Shown here: positions 29,618-39,530 of the stretch, one piece after another
Layout of the letters: every line of letters starts with the position of its first letter
Numbering within the stretch: the first letter of the stretch is position 1
Assembly: GCA_947259645.1 (NCBI GenBank)
Contig: CAMYND010000021.1
Coordinates: forward strand, 1-46,266
DNA: 46,266 nucleotides
Direction of reading: 5' to 3'
Source: Thermodesulfovibrionia bacterium
GTDB lineage: Bacteria; Nitrospirota; Thermodesulfovibrionia; UBA6902
The notes under the pieces: model-generated
What the model was told of the DNA's origin: nothing
Database searches by the model: none
Seen by the model: the letters and a program-made list of their open reading frames with translations, nothing else
Program-made: the position numbers and the translations under genes

Positions 29618-30796
29618 CTAATCTTTGCGCAATTTTTTTATCGCAAATCGAACGAGTTCAGCCAGGTAGGCTGACCCTACCCTGAGCACTTCTTCATCAA
29701 AGTCGAATTTAGGGCTGTGTGAAGCGATCTTCTCATTGCCGTCCTTGGATCCTCCAAACCTGACAAAACAGCCCGGGACTTTCAGCAGGTAATAGGAAAA
29801 GTCTTCTCCGCCGAGACTGGGATAGGGCAGGGAAATGGCCTTGCCTTTGCCCAGAAGTTTATCAGCCACAGTCTTCGCGTACTCGAGACAGGTCTCGTCA
29901 TTTACAATTGGAGGATAGCCCGGTTTATTGTTAAACGTGATGTCTGCATCGTGAAGGATCGAATAGGCTGAACACATTTTCTTAATCTTGTCAATAATCT
30001 GTTCCCGTACTATTTCATCAGTCGTTCTGATGGTCCCTCGTAATATCGCCCTGTCTGCAATTGCATTGTACACCGTGCCAGACCTGATATAACCGACTGT
30101 CAGTACTGCCGGGTGCACAGGGTCAATGTCACGGGAAATTATTGTCTGGAGGCTTAATACAATCTGGCTTGCTATAAAAACAGCATCCGCGGTCTCATGG
30201 GGCCGGGCTGCATGCCCTCCCTTTCCAATGACCCGTATGTCAAAGGCGTCGGTATATGCGGTATGCACACCGGATTTTAACCCGATTTCTCCGACGTTGT
30301 GGTGCCTTTCGATGTGTCCGCCAAAGATCATGTCAACACCCTCAAGCACCCCTTCTTCTATCATCGGTTTTGCCCCGCCATCGCTTTCTTCAGCGGGCTG
30401 GAAGATAAATACCACATTGCCATCAGGGGGGTTTTCCTTTAATATCCGTGCAGCACCGAGCACCATGGCGGTATGGCCGTCATGTCCGCATGCGTGCATG
30501 ACCCCGGGGTTCTGCGATGCAAAGGGAAGCTCTGTCTCTTCCGTGATCGGCAGGGCGTCAGTATCAGCCCGCAACGCGATTGTCGGCGCATTTTCATCTG
30601 TGATGATCTTTCCCACAACTCCTGTCTGCGCAATGCCGGTCTTGTATTTAATCCCGAGCTTTTTCAATGTCTTGGCGATAAATTCGGAAGTCTTTTCTTC
30701 CTTAAATCCAAGCTCTGGCCACTGGTGGATTGTTCTGCGAATGTCTCTGATCCACTCAAAGAGTTCATCATTTACTATTTTATTTACTTTTTTCAT
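29618..30796 (-). CDS. M20 family amidohydrolase
   Basis: The 392-residue enzyme belongs to the M20D group of N-acyl amino acid or indole-acetyl amino acid hydrolases. It has RADTDALPITEETELPF, HACGHDGHTAMVLGAA (metal ligands), FQPAEESDGGAKPMIEEG, a dimerisation domain with GKGGHAARPHETADAV, and GGEDFSYYL near the end. It removes acyl groups from amino acids. No signal peptide is present. It heads the - strand run through GCS2, gamma-glutamyltranspeptidase and the deacetylase-like gene. Confidence 0.9.
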   Translation of the reverse strand: MKKVNKIVNDELFEWIRDIRRTIHQWPELGFKEEKTSEFIAKTLKKLGIKYKTGIAQTGVVGKIITDENAPTIALRADTDALPITEETELPFASQNPGVMHACGHDGHTAMVLGAARILKENPPDGNVVFIFQPAEESDGGAKPMIEEGVLEGVDMIFGGHIERHHNVGEIGLKSGVHTAYTDAFDIRVIGKGGHAARPHETADAVFIASQIVLSLQTIISRDIDPVHPAVLTVGYIRSGTVYNAIADRAILRGTIRTTDEIVREQIIDKIKKMCSAYSILHDADITFNNKPGYPPIVNDETCLEYAKTVADKLLGKGKAISLPYPSLGGEDFSYYLLKVPGCFVRFGGSKDGNEKIASHSPKFDFDEEVLRVGSAYLAELVRFAIKKLRKD

Positions 30797-30933
30797 TCCT
30801 CAGAAACCCTATTGTTTATCTAACGTGATTCAACCTATTATTAGGTGCTATCCCATACTCACTATAAATCATATCATTTAGATTATAAAAATGCCCTGCT
30901 GAGCGATCTGGCCGGTGTTTAGCCGTGAGTGTA

Positions 30934-30963
30934 TCAGGGGGTAATCCTGACAAGGATACCTGA
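30934..30963. other. Strong hairpin between divergent genes
   Basis: TCAGG, GTA and TCCT on the left pair with AGGA, TAC and CCTGA on the right with small bulges. No T-run follows, so it is not a standard terminator. It lies about 90 bases upstream of the M15 peptidase start and could be an RNA leader structure or a protein-binding site. Confidence 0.35.
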
Positions 30964-31052
30964 GGAGAAAAATTTTATGTTCTTACTATTTGATGATTCT
31001 CATTCTAAATGATATACTAAGGGCGTTTTAAGGTGTATAGGAGAGTAACCTG

Positions 31053-31640
31053 TTGAATTTGTTGGATAATTATAATACGTCTGATTCAGGCAATGCAATG
31101 AGCCGCAGAAAAATCCTGGGTCTTGGCCTTGTTGCCGCTGCTGCAGCCCTCGTTCCATCGAAACTGTTTGCTGCTGTCGAGGCGTACCCGGAGGACAAAT
31201 GGATCTGTCTCTATAATGTGCATACCCATGAATACCTGGATACCCTTTTCTGGAAAAATGGCAGCTATCTTCCGGAAGCCCTTGATAAAATAAGCCACCT
31301 CTTTCGCGACACAAGGAGCGGGAGAAAGAAACCGATCAATAAAGACCTGATAGCGTGTCTCCACGCGATGCAAATGAAGCTCAAGAATAAAGAGCCCATT
31401 CAGATTATTTCCGGTTATCGTTCTCCACGATCAAATGCGATGCTGAGAAAGCAGAACAAACGGGTAGCCAAAAACAGTTTTCATATGTATGGCAAGGCTG
31501 CTGACATCCGCGTACCGGGAATCAGTACCAAAGGTGTCAGGCGTGCTGCCATGGACCTCCGAATAGGAGGGGTAGGATATTATCCCAGGTCAAGATTTGT
31601 GCATATAGATGTTGGCGAAGTCCGTTTCTGGAGAGGATAG
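31053..31640 (+). CDS. Tat-exported M15/DUF882 murein peptidase (YcbK-like)
   Basis: The protein has 195 residues from TTG 31053, which has GGAG 9 bases upstream; ATG 31098 is the alternative start. The twin-arginine signal is MSRRKILGLGLVAAAAALV. The catalytic part has ISGYRSPRSNAMLR, SFHMYGKAADIRV (zinc His and Asp) and RFVHIDVGEVRFW (second His). It resembles YcbK and other DUF882 proteins, which are putative peptidoglycan endopeptidases in the periplasm. Confidence 0.9.
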   Translation: MNLLDNYNTSDSGNAMSRRKILGLGLVAAAAALVPSKLFAAVEAYPEDKWICLYNVHTHEYLDTLFWKNGSYLPEALDKISHLFRDTRSGRKKPINKDLIACLHAMQMKLKNKEPIQIISGYRSPRSNAMLRKQNKRVAKNSFHMYGKAADIRVPGISTKGVRRAAMDLRIGGVGYYPRSRFVHIDVGEVRFWRG

Positions 31641-31825
31641 GCCGCGTTCATTACCGGGATATCCGTGAAGCATCTCATCTCGAGCCATTTCCCTGTCAAC
31701 TGAAGCATCTTCTTTCATGAGGTTTCCCCGGCCAGTTCATTGAATAAGCGGGCGGGTTTTACTTACAATAATTCAGAGTGCCGCTCTCTGGCCCTCTTTT
31801 TTATTTTAAGAGGACATATTCAGAC

Positions 31826-33691
31826 ATGAAAAAAAATTCCTCCTTTGACATCATTGTTATAGGGGCCGGCCATGCCGGCTGTGAAGCAGCTCTTGCGGCT
31901 GCGCGTATGGGGTTCAGTACCGCGATATTTACCATGAACCTCGATACAATCGGCCAGATGTCCTGCAACCCCGCAATCGGAGGCCTTGCCAAGAGCCATA
32001 TTGTCAGGGAGATAGACGCCCTGGGTGGTGAAATGGCAAAAGTTACGGACAAGGCCGGAATTCAGTTTAAAGTCCTCAACAAGAGCAAGGGCCCCGCTGT
32101 ATGGGCCACGCGGGTGCAGGCTGACCGGGCACTGTACAGAAAATATATGCGTGAGGCCCTTGAAGCGCAGGCCGGTCTTGAGATCAGGGCTGAAAACATT
32201 GAAGAACTACTGATTGACGCACAGAGGATACAGGGCGTCAGGACAACAGAGCATGTATACAGCGCACGTGCTGTGGTCATTGCAACCGGAACGTTTTTAA
32301 ACGGTCTGATACATATCGGACTTGAGAACTACCCTGCAGGCAGAGTGGATGAACCACCATCAATTAACCTGCCAAAGAGTCTTGCCCGGATCGGTTTTAA
32401 GATCGGGCGGCTGAAGACCGGGACCCCGCCGCGAATTGCCAGGGACAGCATTGATTTCTCGGTGATGGAGAAACAGGAAGGCGACATGCCTCCGCCTCCG
32501 CTGTCGATGTTTACCCATGAGATTACCAATCCCCAGTACCCCTGCTATATTACCTATACGAACGGGCTGACACACAAAATCATAGAGGAAAACCTCACAC
32601 ACTCGCCCCTCTACAGCGGCGTTATCACCGGAATTGGTCCGCGCTACTGCCCATCGATTGAAGACAAGATTGTAAAGTTTAAAGATAAAGCCCGGCACCA
32701 GATATTCCTTGAGCCCGAAGGGATCGAGAGTGATGAATATTATGCAAACGGGATCTCCACGAGCCTCCCCCGTGATGTACAGATCAGGATGGTAAACAGC
32801 ATCCAAGGCCTGGAACATGCCGTCATCAATAAACCGGGGTATGCTATTGAATATGACTTTGTTTATCCAACTCAGCTCAAGCCGACTCTTGAGACAAAGA
32901 TGATAGAGGGGCTCTATCTGGCCGGCCAGATAAACGGGACATCAGGGTATGAAGAGGCTGCTGCACAGGGTCTGGCAGCCGGGGTCAATGCCGCGCTGAA
33001 ACTGAAAAAAGCCCCTCCTCTGATCCTGGCAAGACATGAAGCCTATACCGCGGTATTAATAGATGATCTCATCACAAAGGGGACCAGTGAACCATACAGG
33101 ATGTTTACATCACGAGCTGAATACAGACTTCTCCTCAGGCAGGACAATGCTGACCTGCGGCTTATGGAAAAGGGCTATCACCTGGGTCTTATTAACAGGA
33201 CCCAGTACAATTCATTCAGCCGCAGAAGGACGGACATTCAGAAAGAACTGGCCAGGCTCAGATCTACACGGGTTAAACCGGCAGCTGTCAACTCTGTATT
33301 AAAGCGGCTTAAATGTTCACCTGTCAGAGAAGCTGTTCTCCTGGAGCAGCTTCTGAAGAGGCCTGAACTGAACTATGGTCATGTAGCTGAACTTTCACCC
33401 CCGGAATCCAGGCTGTCTGATGATGTTATCCGCCAGGTGGAAATTCAGACGAAATACGAAGGGTATATAAGGCGTCAGGCAGAGCAGGCTGAAAAGTTTC
33501 AGAAAATTGAAGAGAAAATTATTCCTCAGCACTTTGACTATACAACTATCAACGGCCTATCCAGGGAGATAGTTGAAAAGCTGAACGAGGTAAGGCCCCT
33601 CAACCTGGGACAGGCAGGAAGAATACCGGGCGTTACTCCTGCTGCAATATCACTGCTGATGGTAGCGGTGGCAAAGCAGAAAAGAATGTAG
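31826..33691 (+). CDS. mnmG: tRNA uridine 5-carboxymethylaminomethyl modification enzyme
   Basis: From ATG 31826 the protein has 621 residues, a normal length; an in-frame ATG at 31778 adds a non-conserved extension. [21 protein letters not shown] binds [38 protein letters not shown], and [18 protein letters not shown] are family signatures. With MnmE it modifies U34 of certain tRNAs. AGAGG lies 14 bases upstream, a weak ribosome site. Confidence 0.95.
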   Translation: MKKNSSFDIIVIGAGHAGCEAALAAARMGFSTAIFTMNLDTIGQMSCNPAIGGLAKSHIVREIDALGGEMAKVTDKAGIQFKVLNKSKGPAVWATRVQADRALYRKYMREALEAQAGLEIRAENIEELLIDAQRIQGVRTTEHVYSARAVVIATGTFLNGLIHIGLENYPAGRVDEPPSINLPKSLARIGFKIGRLKTGTPPRIARDSIDFSVMEKQEGDMPPPPLSMFTHEITNPQYPCYITYTNGLTHKIIEENLTHSPLYSGVITGIGPRYCPSIEDKIVKFKDKARHQIFLEPEGIESDEYYANGISTSLPRDVQIRMVNSIQGLEHAVINKPGYAIEYDFVYPTQLKPTLETKMIEGLYLAGQINGTSGYEEAAAQGLAAGVNAALKLKKAPPLILARHEAYTAVLIDDLITKGTSEPYRMFTSRAEYRLLLRQDNADLRLMEKGYHLGLINRTQYNSFSRRRTDIQKELARLRSTRVKPAAVNSVLKRLKCSPVREAVLLEQLLKRPELNYGHVAELSPPESRLSDDVIRQVEIQTKYEGYIRRQAEQAEKFQKIEEKIIPQHFDYTTINGLSREIVEKLNEVRPLNLGQAGRIPGVTPAAISLLMVAVAKQKRM

Positions 33692-33833
33692 AAATTTCGG
33701 ATTACTCCCTGTATCTCTTTCTCAGTGTCTCCGTTACTGAGTATTTTGATTTTTGCCCGAATAGTATAGCAGGATTAGAAGGGCTATTTCTAAGAAGATT
33801 TTTTATTTTTCTATAAGAATTACTAAGGAATGG

Positions 33834-33919
33834 TGGCGGAGGAGGTAGGATTCGAACCCACGGAACTTTCGCTCAACGGTTTTCAAGACCGCCGCCTTCA
33901 ACCACTCGGCCACTCCTCC
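33834..33919 (-). tRNA. tRNA-Ser (TGA)
   Basis: On the - strand the sequence starts GGAGGAGTGGCCGAGTGG and ends CTCCTCCGCCA, giving a 7-bp acceptor stem and an encoded CCA. The anticodon loop CTTGAAAA carries TGA, and a long variable arm is present, as in serine tRNAs. It lies downstream of mnmG and next to serS, which runs the same way. Confidence 0.95.
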
Positions 33920-33935
33920 AATTTCATTAGAAGAC

Positions 33936-33960
33936 AGGGCACGGCATGCCGTGCCCCTAC
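33936..33960. repeat. Single REP-like palindrome
   Basis: AGGGCACGGCATGCCGTGCC followed by CCTAC shares the AGGGCA.GGCA..GCC.TGCCCCTAC pattern with both arms at 25403-25487. The core is a perfect palindrome. It overlaps the 3' end of serS by a few bases. Confidence 0.75.
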
Positions 33961-35240
33961 AGTTTACTTATCCTGTCTGTGCCCATAGAATGCCTCAGGG
34001 CCTCCGGTATTATAACAGAACCATCTTCCTGTTGGAAATTCTCCAGTATTGCGGCAACGGTACGGCCGACAGCGAGCCCGGAACCATTGAGAGTATGAAC
34101 AAATTCAGTCCCTTTCTTCCCCGGCTTTTTAAACCGGATCCCCGCTCTCCTGGCCTGAAAATCTTCAAAATTGGAACATGAGGAGATCTCCCGGAACTTG
34201 CCCTGAGCAGGAAACCAGACTTCAAGGTCATAGGTCTTTGCAGCAGAAAAACCGAGGTCACCGCTGCAAAGGCAGACAACCCGGTAATGCAGTCCAAGCC
34301 TCTTCAGTATTTCCTCGGCATTTGCTGTCAATGCTTCAAGCTCATCATAGGAGCCTTCAGGTTTTACAAATTTAACCAGCTCTACCTTGTTAAACTGGTG
34401 CTGCCGTATGAGTCCCCGCGTATCTTTTCCGTAGGCACCCGCTTCTTTTCTGAAACAGGGGGTATAGGCTGTGTAGTACAGGGGCAGGTCATTTTCATTG
34501 AGGATCTCCTGACGGTGCATGTTTGTGACCGGGACCTCGGCAGTCGGGATCAGCAAAAACCCTTTTGACTCTTCTGATAATTTAAAGAGGTCGTCTTCAA
34601 ATTTCGGCAGCTGGCCCGTTCCTGTCATTGATTCCCTGTTTACCAGAATAGGGGGGAGAATTTCTGTATAACCGTGGTCTTTTGTATGGACATTCAGCAT
34701 GAAGTTCATCAACGCCCGTTCAAGCCGCGCGCCAGCGCCTTTGTTGATAACAAACCGTGCGCCCGCGATTTTACCGGCCCGTTCAAAATCAAGTATTCCA
34801 AGGTTTTCCCCGATATCCCAGTGATTCAGGGGCTCAAAGGAGAAATCAGGTTTTGCGCCCCATACCCGTAGTTCCTTATTCTGCGACTCATCTGTACCGA
34901 CAGGAACAGATTCATGGGGAATATTGGGAATCAGGAGCAGCTCATCCATCCCCTTGCGATCGAGCTCTCTGAGGACCTCCTCCTTTTCAGCAATCCCGTC
35001 AGATACTTTCTTTGCTTCTTTTAAAACAGAGGAGGCATCCTTGCCCTGTTTTTTCAGATTTCCCACTTCTTTTGTAATCGTGTTTCGGACCTGTCTCTTC
35101 TCTTCTACTATTTTGAGCAGGTCTCTTCTTTGAGACTCAATTGCGAGAAAGGCATTCAGTATCTCTGTCCCTTCCCCTCTTTTTTTAAGAGCTGTGACAA
35201 CTTCATCAGCCCGTTCTCTTACAAAGCGTATATCAAGCAT
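33957..35240 (-). CDS. serS: Seryl-tRNA synthetase
   Basis: The 427-residue class II synthetase has an N-terminal coiled coil, about residues 30-105. [16 protein letters not shown] and [22 protein letters not shown] form motif 2, [12 protein letters not shown] precedes the end, and [19 protein letters not shown] is motif 3. The length is typical. It lies beside a tRNA-Ser gene transcribed from the same strand, 38 bases away. Confidence 0.95.
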   Translation of the reverse strand: MLDIRFVRERADEVVTALKKRGEGTEILNAFLAIESQRRDLLKIVEEKRQVRNTITKEVGNLKKQGKDASSVLKEAKKVSDGIAEKEEVLRELDRKGMDELLLIPNIPHESVPVGTDESQNKELRVWGAKPDFSFEPLNHWDIGENLGILDFERAGKIAGARFVINKGAGARLERALMNFMLNVHTKDHGYTEILPPILVNRESMTGTGQLPKFEDDLFKLSEESKGFLLIPTAEVPVTNMHRQEILNENDLPLYYTAYTPCFRKEAGAYGKDTRGLIRQHQFNKVELVKFVKPEGSYDELEALTANAEEILKRLGLHYRVVCLCSGDLGFSAAKTYDLEVWFPAQGKFREISSCSNFEDFQARRAGIRFKKPGKKGTEFVHTLNGSGLAVGRTVAAILENFQQEDGSVIIPEALRHSMGTDRISKL

Positions 35241-35396
35241 ATTCGTTACCTGACCTTTCCTTATCTCACCTCATATAAGGTAAGGCATAAGAGATTAAAA
35301 ATCAACAAGCGCAAACGACTGGCAGAGGTGATTAAAAAGGAGAAAAGAGATAAGGGGATTTGATTCAGCGTGGTTTTTATTCAGCCTGAATGAGCC

Positions 35397-36248
35397 TTAG
35401 CAGCCATCGTCAAAGGCATCGCGATTTCCATCGCAGTCATTGTCAATACCATCGCTGCATGAGGGGTCTCCCTGTGGTCCTTCATGATTTCCCGGATACA
35501 TGTTTGGATTTGAATCATTGCAGTCCAGGGCACACAATGCTACTCCGTCGCCATCAAGATCAACGTCAGTAGAGAAGTCAGGCCTGTTATTACAGTCACT
35601 ATCTTTACCATCGCAGATTCTACTTGCCCCTGGATAGACATTTCTATCAGTATCATCACAGTCCCCGTTGCCCGGTGTATAGCCATCGCCATCAATATCA
35701 ATATCACCGGTATTACAGTTAAACACTCCTTCGTCTATAGTGCCATTGCAGTCATTATCCAGGCTGTCACAAAGGTCCGCCTGCCCCGGGTGGATAGCTG
35801 CATTGCTGTCATTACAGTCATCACCGGGAATTCTCCCGCACCCCGACGGCGTTACTCCTGTACTGGAGCCATCCGCATAGAGGTTAACATGCCCGTCGTT
35901 GTCATTATCACAGTAGTAGTTCAGGGACTGCAGGGTAAGTACCTGGGAAAACCCGCTTTCATTCCCTGATCTGTCATAAGCAGTGACAGAAAAATAATAG
36001 GTTGACCCGTCCATCAGATCAGGAACAAAGTAAGAGGTAACATTCCCGACATCTACGATTATTTCATAACTGCCCGGCCTGGTTCCATAGTAGACTTTAT
36101 ATCCGGCAAGGTCAGTAAGTACTGTCCCGTCTTCGTTGAGTACAGGTTGTGACCATATAAGCGTGACATCCCCTGCCTGCAGATTAGTCAACAGCAGGAA
36201 AAACACCAGTAAGAATATACATGTTTTAACAGCGAGCTTGATCATCAC
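35397..36248 (-). CDS. Secreted fibronectin type III protein with MopE-like metal-binding repeats
   Basis: The 283-residue protein has a signal peptide (MMIKLAVKTCIFLLVFFLLLTNLQA, split as hydrophobic core then LQA). One Fn3-like domain follows (about 25-110; DLAGYKVYYGTRPGSYE, STYYFSVTAYDRSGNESGFS). Next come four Asp/Cys-rich repeats of the DxDxDG....DCND......PG....CD..DNDC.. type, PF11617, as in the copper protein MopE. These repeats bind calcium or other metal. It should be at the cell surface. Confidence 0.85.
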   Translation of the reverse strand: MMIKLAVKTCIFLLVFFLLLTNLQAGDVTLIWSQPVLNEDGTVLTDLAGYKVYYGTRPGSYEIIVDVGNVTSYFVPDLMDGSTYYFSVTAYDRSGNESGFSQVLTLQSLNYYCDNDNDGHVNLYADGSSTGVTPSGCGRIPGDDCNDSNAAIHPGQADLCDSLDNDCNGTIDEGVFNCNTGDIDIDGDGYTPGNGDCDDTDRNVYPGASRICDGKDSDCNNRPDFSTDVDLDGDGVALCALDCNDSNPNMYPGNHEGPQGDPSCSDGIDNDCDGNRDAFDDGC

Positions 36249-36605
36249 ATTCTCTTTAAATGGCTATACGCCGCGATCTGTAATGCAGGTCCTTAACTAA
36301 TCACTTCAGACGTAAAGCCGGAGGAGATTACCTGGGGAATGCATGCTGCTGGGATACCGGAACTACAACAGCGGATTTATTGCAATGCAGATCATTTATA
36401 TGCTGTCTATCTTACCATAACGGGACCGGCAAAAAAAGCATTGGATTGCCTGTACACGTACTGCTCGCATGCCTGGTTCTCTATTCTTATTTCCCGGACA
36501 CATTGTAAATGACTCACTGAATATGTCCGCCTGTTGTTTGTATTTTATTATTACTCATTCTGGTGATAAATAAAGGTGAGCGGGATTTTGCTATAATATA
36601 GAGTC
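36249..36605. other. Intergenic leader region, no firm feature
   Basis: This interval of about 357 bases separates the divergent MopE-like and M23 genes, so promoters for both should lie here. On the + strand, GACGTAAAGCC (36309-36319) and GCTGCTGGGATACCGG (36345-36360) recall pieces of the GEMM-I cyclic di-GMP riboswitch core, but the GNRA-capped hairpin is missing. No gene is seen. Confidence 0.4.
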
Positions 36606-37478
36606 ATGATTATAAAAATGGTGTATACGTTCGTATTTATTACGGCTTTTGCTGCCCTTTCTGTATCCGGTGCTTATGCTTTTACCGTGGATGTTATCCC
36701 GGCAGAAGTAAAACCGGGTGATGTTGTTCTCCTTCAGATTGAGGGAGATTCGGGAACTGCGGCGAAGGCAGAGTTTCTCGGCAGGACAGTACAATTTTAT
36801 CCGGCAGCAGAAAACCGGCTGTTCGCCCTCCTCCCTGTTGATATCAAAACCAAGCCTGATAAGTACCCTGTATCTGTGTTACGGGATGACCGGAAAGAGA
36901 CGCGCTCTGTCTTTGTCCGGTCTCACAAGTTCAAGACAGTCAAGCTTACTCTGCCGGAAGGCAAAGTCACCTTAAGCCCTGAAAATCAGAAGCGGGCGAC
37001 GAATGAAGCTGTCATGCTCAAGAAGGTCTGGTCTGAAAAAACAGGGAAGAGCTGGGACGGGGCATTTATTCCTCCTACTGAGACGGAAATATCAGAAGTC
37101 TATGGTGTAAACCGGATCATGAACGAGAAAAAGAACAGTGTGCACAGGGGAATGGACTTCAGGGGCAAAACCGGGACGCCTGTCAGGGCAATTAATTCCG
37201 GGACGGTTGTGTTAACGGATGATCTTTTTTACGGAGGACACACAGTGGTCGTTGACCACGGAATGGGCCTCTATTCGATTTACATGCATCTCTCGGAGTT
37301 TAAGGCATTACAAGATGCTGCTGTTGAGAAAAATCAGGTCATAGGACTGATCGGGAGCTCAGGCAGGGTTACCGGCCCGCATCTGCACATGAGCGTCAAA
37401 CTCGACGGGGTCAGCATAAATCCAGAGGCCCTCTTTGAACTTGAGCTTGCGTCATCAAAGCGTGAAATCGCTGATTAA
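36606..37478 (+). CDS. M23/LytM peptidoglycan endopeptidase
   Basis: The 290-residue exported protein starts with a signal peptide (MIIKMVYTFVFITAFAALSV...AYA). A beta-rich domain follows (about 25-120), then a LytM domain (about 160-280). Zinc ligands and active site are visible: HRGMDFRG (HxxxD), YSIYMHLSEF and GPHLHMSV (HxH). All are intact, so it should be an active periplasmic endopeptidase. Confidence 0.9.
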   Translation: MIIKMVYTFVFITAFAALSVSGAYAFTVDVIPAEVKPGDVVLLQIEGDSGTAAKAEFLGRTVQFYPAAENRLFALLPVDIKTKPDKYPVSVLRDDRKETRSVFVRSHKFKTVKLTLPEGKVTLSPENQKRATNEAVMLKKVWSEKTGKSWDGAFIPPTETEISEVYGVNRIMNEKKNSVHRGMDFRGKTGTPVRAINSGTVVLTDDLFYGGHTVVVDHGMGLYSIYMHLSEFKALQDAAVEKNQVIGLIGSSGRVTGPHLHMSVKLDGVSINPEALFELELASSKREIAD

Positions 37479-37483
37479 TCCAA

Positions 37484-38134
37484 TTGAATAATTACCTATC
37501 GAGAATAATATGGGTCTCAATATTTGCTGTTGCAATGGCCTATATTGAGTCAGCTGTTGTGGTTTACCTGCGAGCCCTTTATCATCCTGAAGGATTTTTA
37601 TTTCCCTTAAAGCCCCTGAATGACGCAAAGATAATCGTTGAGGTCTTTCGGGAAGCGGCAACTCTCGTTTTGCTGGTGGCTGTTGCCGCTCTTGCCGGGA
37701 AAAAACTCAGGGAACGGTTTGCCTACTTTATGATAGCGTTCGGCATATGGGACATATTTTATTATGTCTGGCTTAAAGTTATTCTGGACTGGCCCTCCTC
37801 TCTCTTTGAATGGGATGTTCTTTTTCTCATTCCGATGACCTGGATAGGACCTGTTATTGCACCGCTATCCATCGCAATGCTGATGGTTATTTTCGGTGTG
37901 CTCATTATTTATTTCAGTGAAAAGGGAATGGACCTGAACAGCACAATTAGTTCCACACTACTTGTGCTTGCAGGTACAGGTATCATATTATATTCTTTCA
38001 TGTCTGACACCGGAGCAACGATAGAGCTCAAAATGCCTCAACCCTACAGATATGATCTCCTTGTTATAGGGAACGTGCTCTTTATCATCTCATTCCTTAT
38101 ATCATTCTTAAAAGCAAAGAGGAGCAATTCATAA
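37484..38134 (+). CDS. Six- or seven-helix membrane protein, unknown
   Basis: I do not recognise the family of this 216-residue protein. Hydrophobic segments occur near residues 7-28, 55-72, 80-100, 108-125, 130-150, 160-176 and 190-208. Charged and aromatic sites such as YIESAVVVYLRALYHPEG and FGIWDIFYYVWLKVILDWP look conserved and could form a polar site in the membrane. The start is a TTG 3 bases after the M23 stop; an internal ATG would remove the first helix. It is cotranscribed with the Ste24-like gene. Confidence 0.7.
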   Translation: MNNYLSRIIWVSIFAVAMAYIESAVVVYLRALYHPEGFLFPLKPLNDAKIIVEVFREAATLVLLVAVAALAGKKLRERFAYFMIAFGIWDIFYYVWLKVILDWPSSLFEWDVLFLIPMTWIGPVIAPLSIAMLMVIFGVLIIYFSEKGMDLNSTISSTLLVLAGTGIILYSFMSDTGATIELKMPQPYRYDLLVIGNVLFIISFLISFLKAKRSNS

Positions 38135-38135
38135 A

Positions 38136-39380
38136 GTGAGTGAGTATCTGACCATAATTATCAGCGCGTATATTTTTGTCGTGGCCCTGGGCTACTGGCT
38201 TGACTATTTAAATCTTACATACATGAAAAAATACGGCTCAGTGATCCCTGCTGAATTTGAGGGACAGATAGACCAGGAGCTTTTAACGAAAACCCGTGAC
38301 TATAACGTGGAGCACACAAAATTCGGGTTTCTCTCTTCTGCAGTGAACAATATTATATTTCTCTTATTTATCTTTGTGTTCCTGAATATCTATAATTCCT
38401 GGCTTATCTCATTTAACATGTCCTTTGTTTTTTCCGGGCTCATCTTCTTTTTACTGCTGACCTATGCTGACTCGCTTATTGCCATGCCATTCAGCTGGCA
38501 TAACACCTTTAAAATAGAGAACAAGTATGGATTCAACACCATGACGCCGCAACTCTGGATCACCGATACAGTAAAGTCACTCATTATTACAACCGTTCTT
38601 CTGGGGCTTTTAATTTCAGTGGGACTGTTTATCATTCAGAAAAGTCCTGCCTTGTGGTGGTTCTGGGTATGGTGTTTTTTTCTTCTGTTCGGAATATTTA
38701 TCATGTACATTTCTCCCTATGTGATAGAGCCGCTTTTCCACAAGTTTTCACCCCTTGAGGACAAAAACCTTGAAAATGAATTGCGAGAACTTCTTGATAA
38801 GGCGGGTCTTAAGGTCAGCAGGGTTTTTAAGGTTGATGCCTCAAAGAGGACAAAACATACAAATGCGTATTTTACCGGGATAGGCAAGGTAAAAAGAATT
38901 GTTCTCTATGATACGCTCCTTGAAAAAATGGACGGCAATGAAATTCTGTCAGTTCTTGCCCACGAGGCTGGCCACTGGAAAAAAAAGCACCTGCTGAAGC
39001 ACCTTGTTGCAACGGAGACCATTGCCTTAATCGCCCTCTATGTTTCTCACCAGGTGCTGCAGGGTGAATTTCTTACAGAACTTTTTCAGATTGAACAGAG
39101 TTCTTTTTTCGCGAAAGTGGTGGTCCTGGGTTTTCTCGGTTCAATTATTTCAGTCCCCTTCAGCCCCCTTTCTCATTATTTCTCGAGAAAGCATGAAAAT
39201 GAGGCGGACAAATTCTCTTATGAACTGACCGGTAACTCAGAGAGCATGATAAGCGCTCTCGTCAAGCTCTCAAAAGACAACCTTTCCAACCTTCATCCCC
39301 ATCCTCTGTATGCGTTGTTCCATTATTCCCATCCTCCGGTACTTGAAAGAATCAGAAGTATACGCCACCTGTCGAAATAA
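38136..39380 (+). CDS. Ste24-type M48 zinc metalloprotease
   Basis: The 414-residue membrane protease resembles CAAX prenyl protease 1. It has several transmembrane helices, VLAHEAGHWKKKH as the zinc HExxH motif near residue 275, and ENEADKFSYELTG with the third zinc ligand near 350. SKRTKHTNAYFTGIGKVKRIVLYDTLLE precedes the catalytic site, as in the family. The start is GTG. It probably cleaves membrane or exported proteins for quality control; natural substrates are unknown. Confidence 0.9.
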   Translation: MSEYLTIIISAYIFVVALGYWLDYLNLTYMKKYGSVIPAEFEGQIDQELLTKTRDYNVEHTKFGFLSSAVNNIIFLLFIFVFLNIYNSWLISFNMSFVFSGLIFFLLLTYADSLIAMPFSWHNTFKIENKYGFNTMTPQLWITDTVKSLIITTVLLGLLISVGLFIIQKSPALWWFWVWCFFLLFGIFIMYISPYVIEPLFHKFSPLEDKNLENELRELLDKAGLKVSRVFKVDASKRTKHTNAYFTGIGKVKRIVLYDTLLEKMDGNEILSVLAHEAGHWKKKHLLKHLVATETIALIALYVSHQVLQGEFLTELFQIEQSSFFAKVVVLGFLGSIISVPFSPLSHYFSRKHENEADKFSYELTGNSESMISALVKLSKDNLSNLHPHPLYALFHYSHPPVLERIRSIRHLSK

Positions 39381-39465
39381 GGGGCGCTTAAGTTCCTATC
39401 GGTCTCGTTCTTTTTTGACAACCTTCATCTAATTGTAGTTAAATAAATGGCTTAATGACCCTGTG

Positions 39466-39502
39466 CGGTCCCGGGCATCACACCCCGGATCCTGAAGGAC
39501 CG
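39466..39502 (+). other. Hairpin upstream of hemL
   Basis: CGGTCC and GGACCG form the outer stem, with CCGG and CCGG inside it. It lies in the leader before hemL. A T-poor sequence follows, so a terminator of the protease operon is possible but weak. A 5' regulatory structure is the alternative. Confidence 0.3.
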
Positions 39503-39530
39503 AATAATTTTATCCTATGAGGAGTCTGCC

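Noticed and set aside
30988-31016. Fur box before the M15 peptidase
   Set aside because: GATGATTCTCATTCTAAATG is only loosely similar to a Fur site and lacks the symmetric halves.
36309-36360. Firm annotation of a cyclic di-GMP riboswitch
   Set aside because: Only two segments resemble GEMM-I; the GNRA-capped hairpin and its receptor are not visible, so it is kept only as a low-interest finding.
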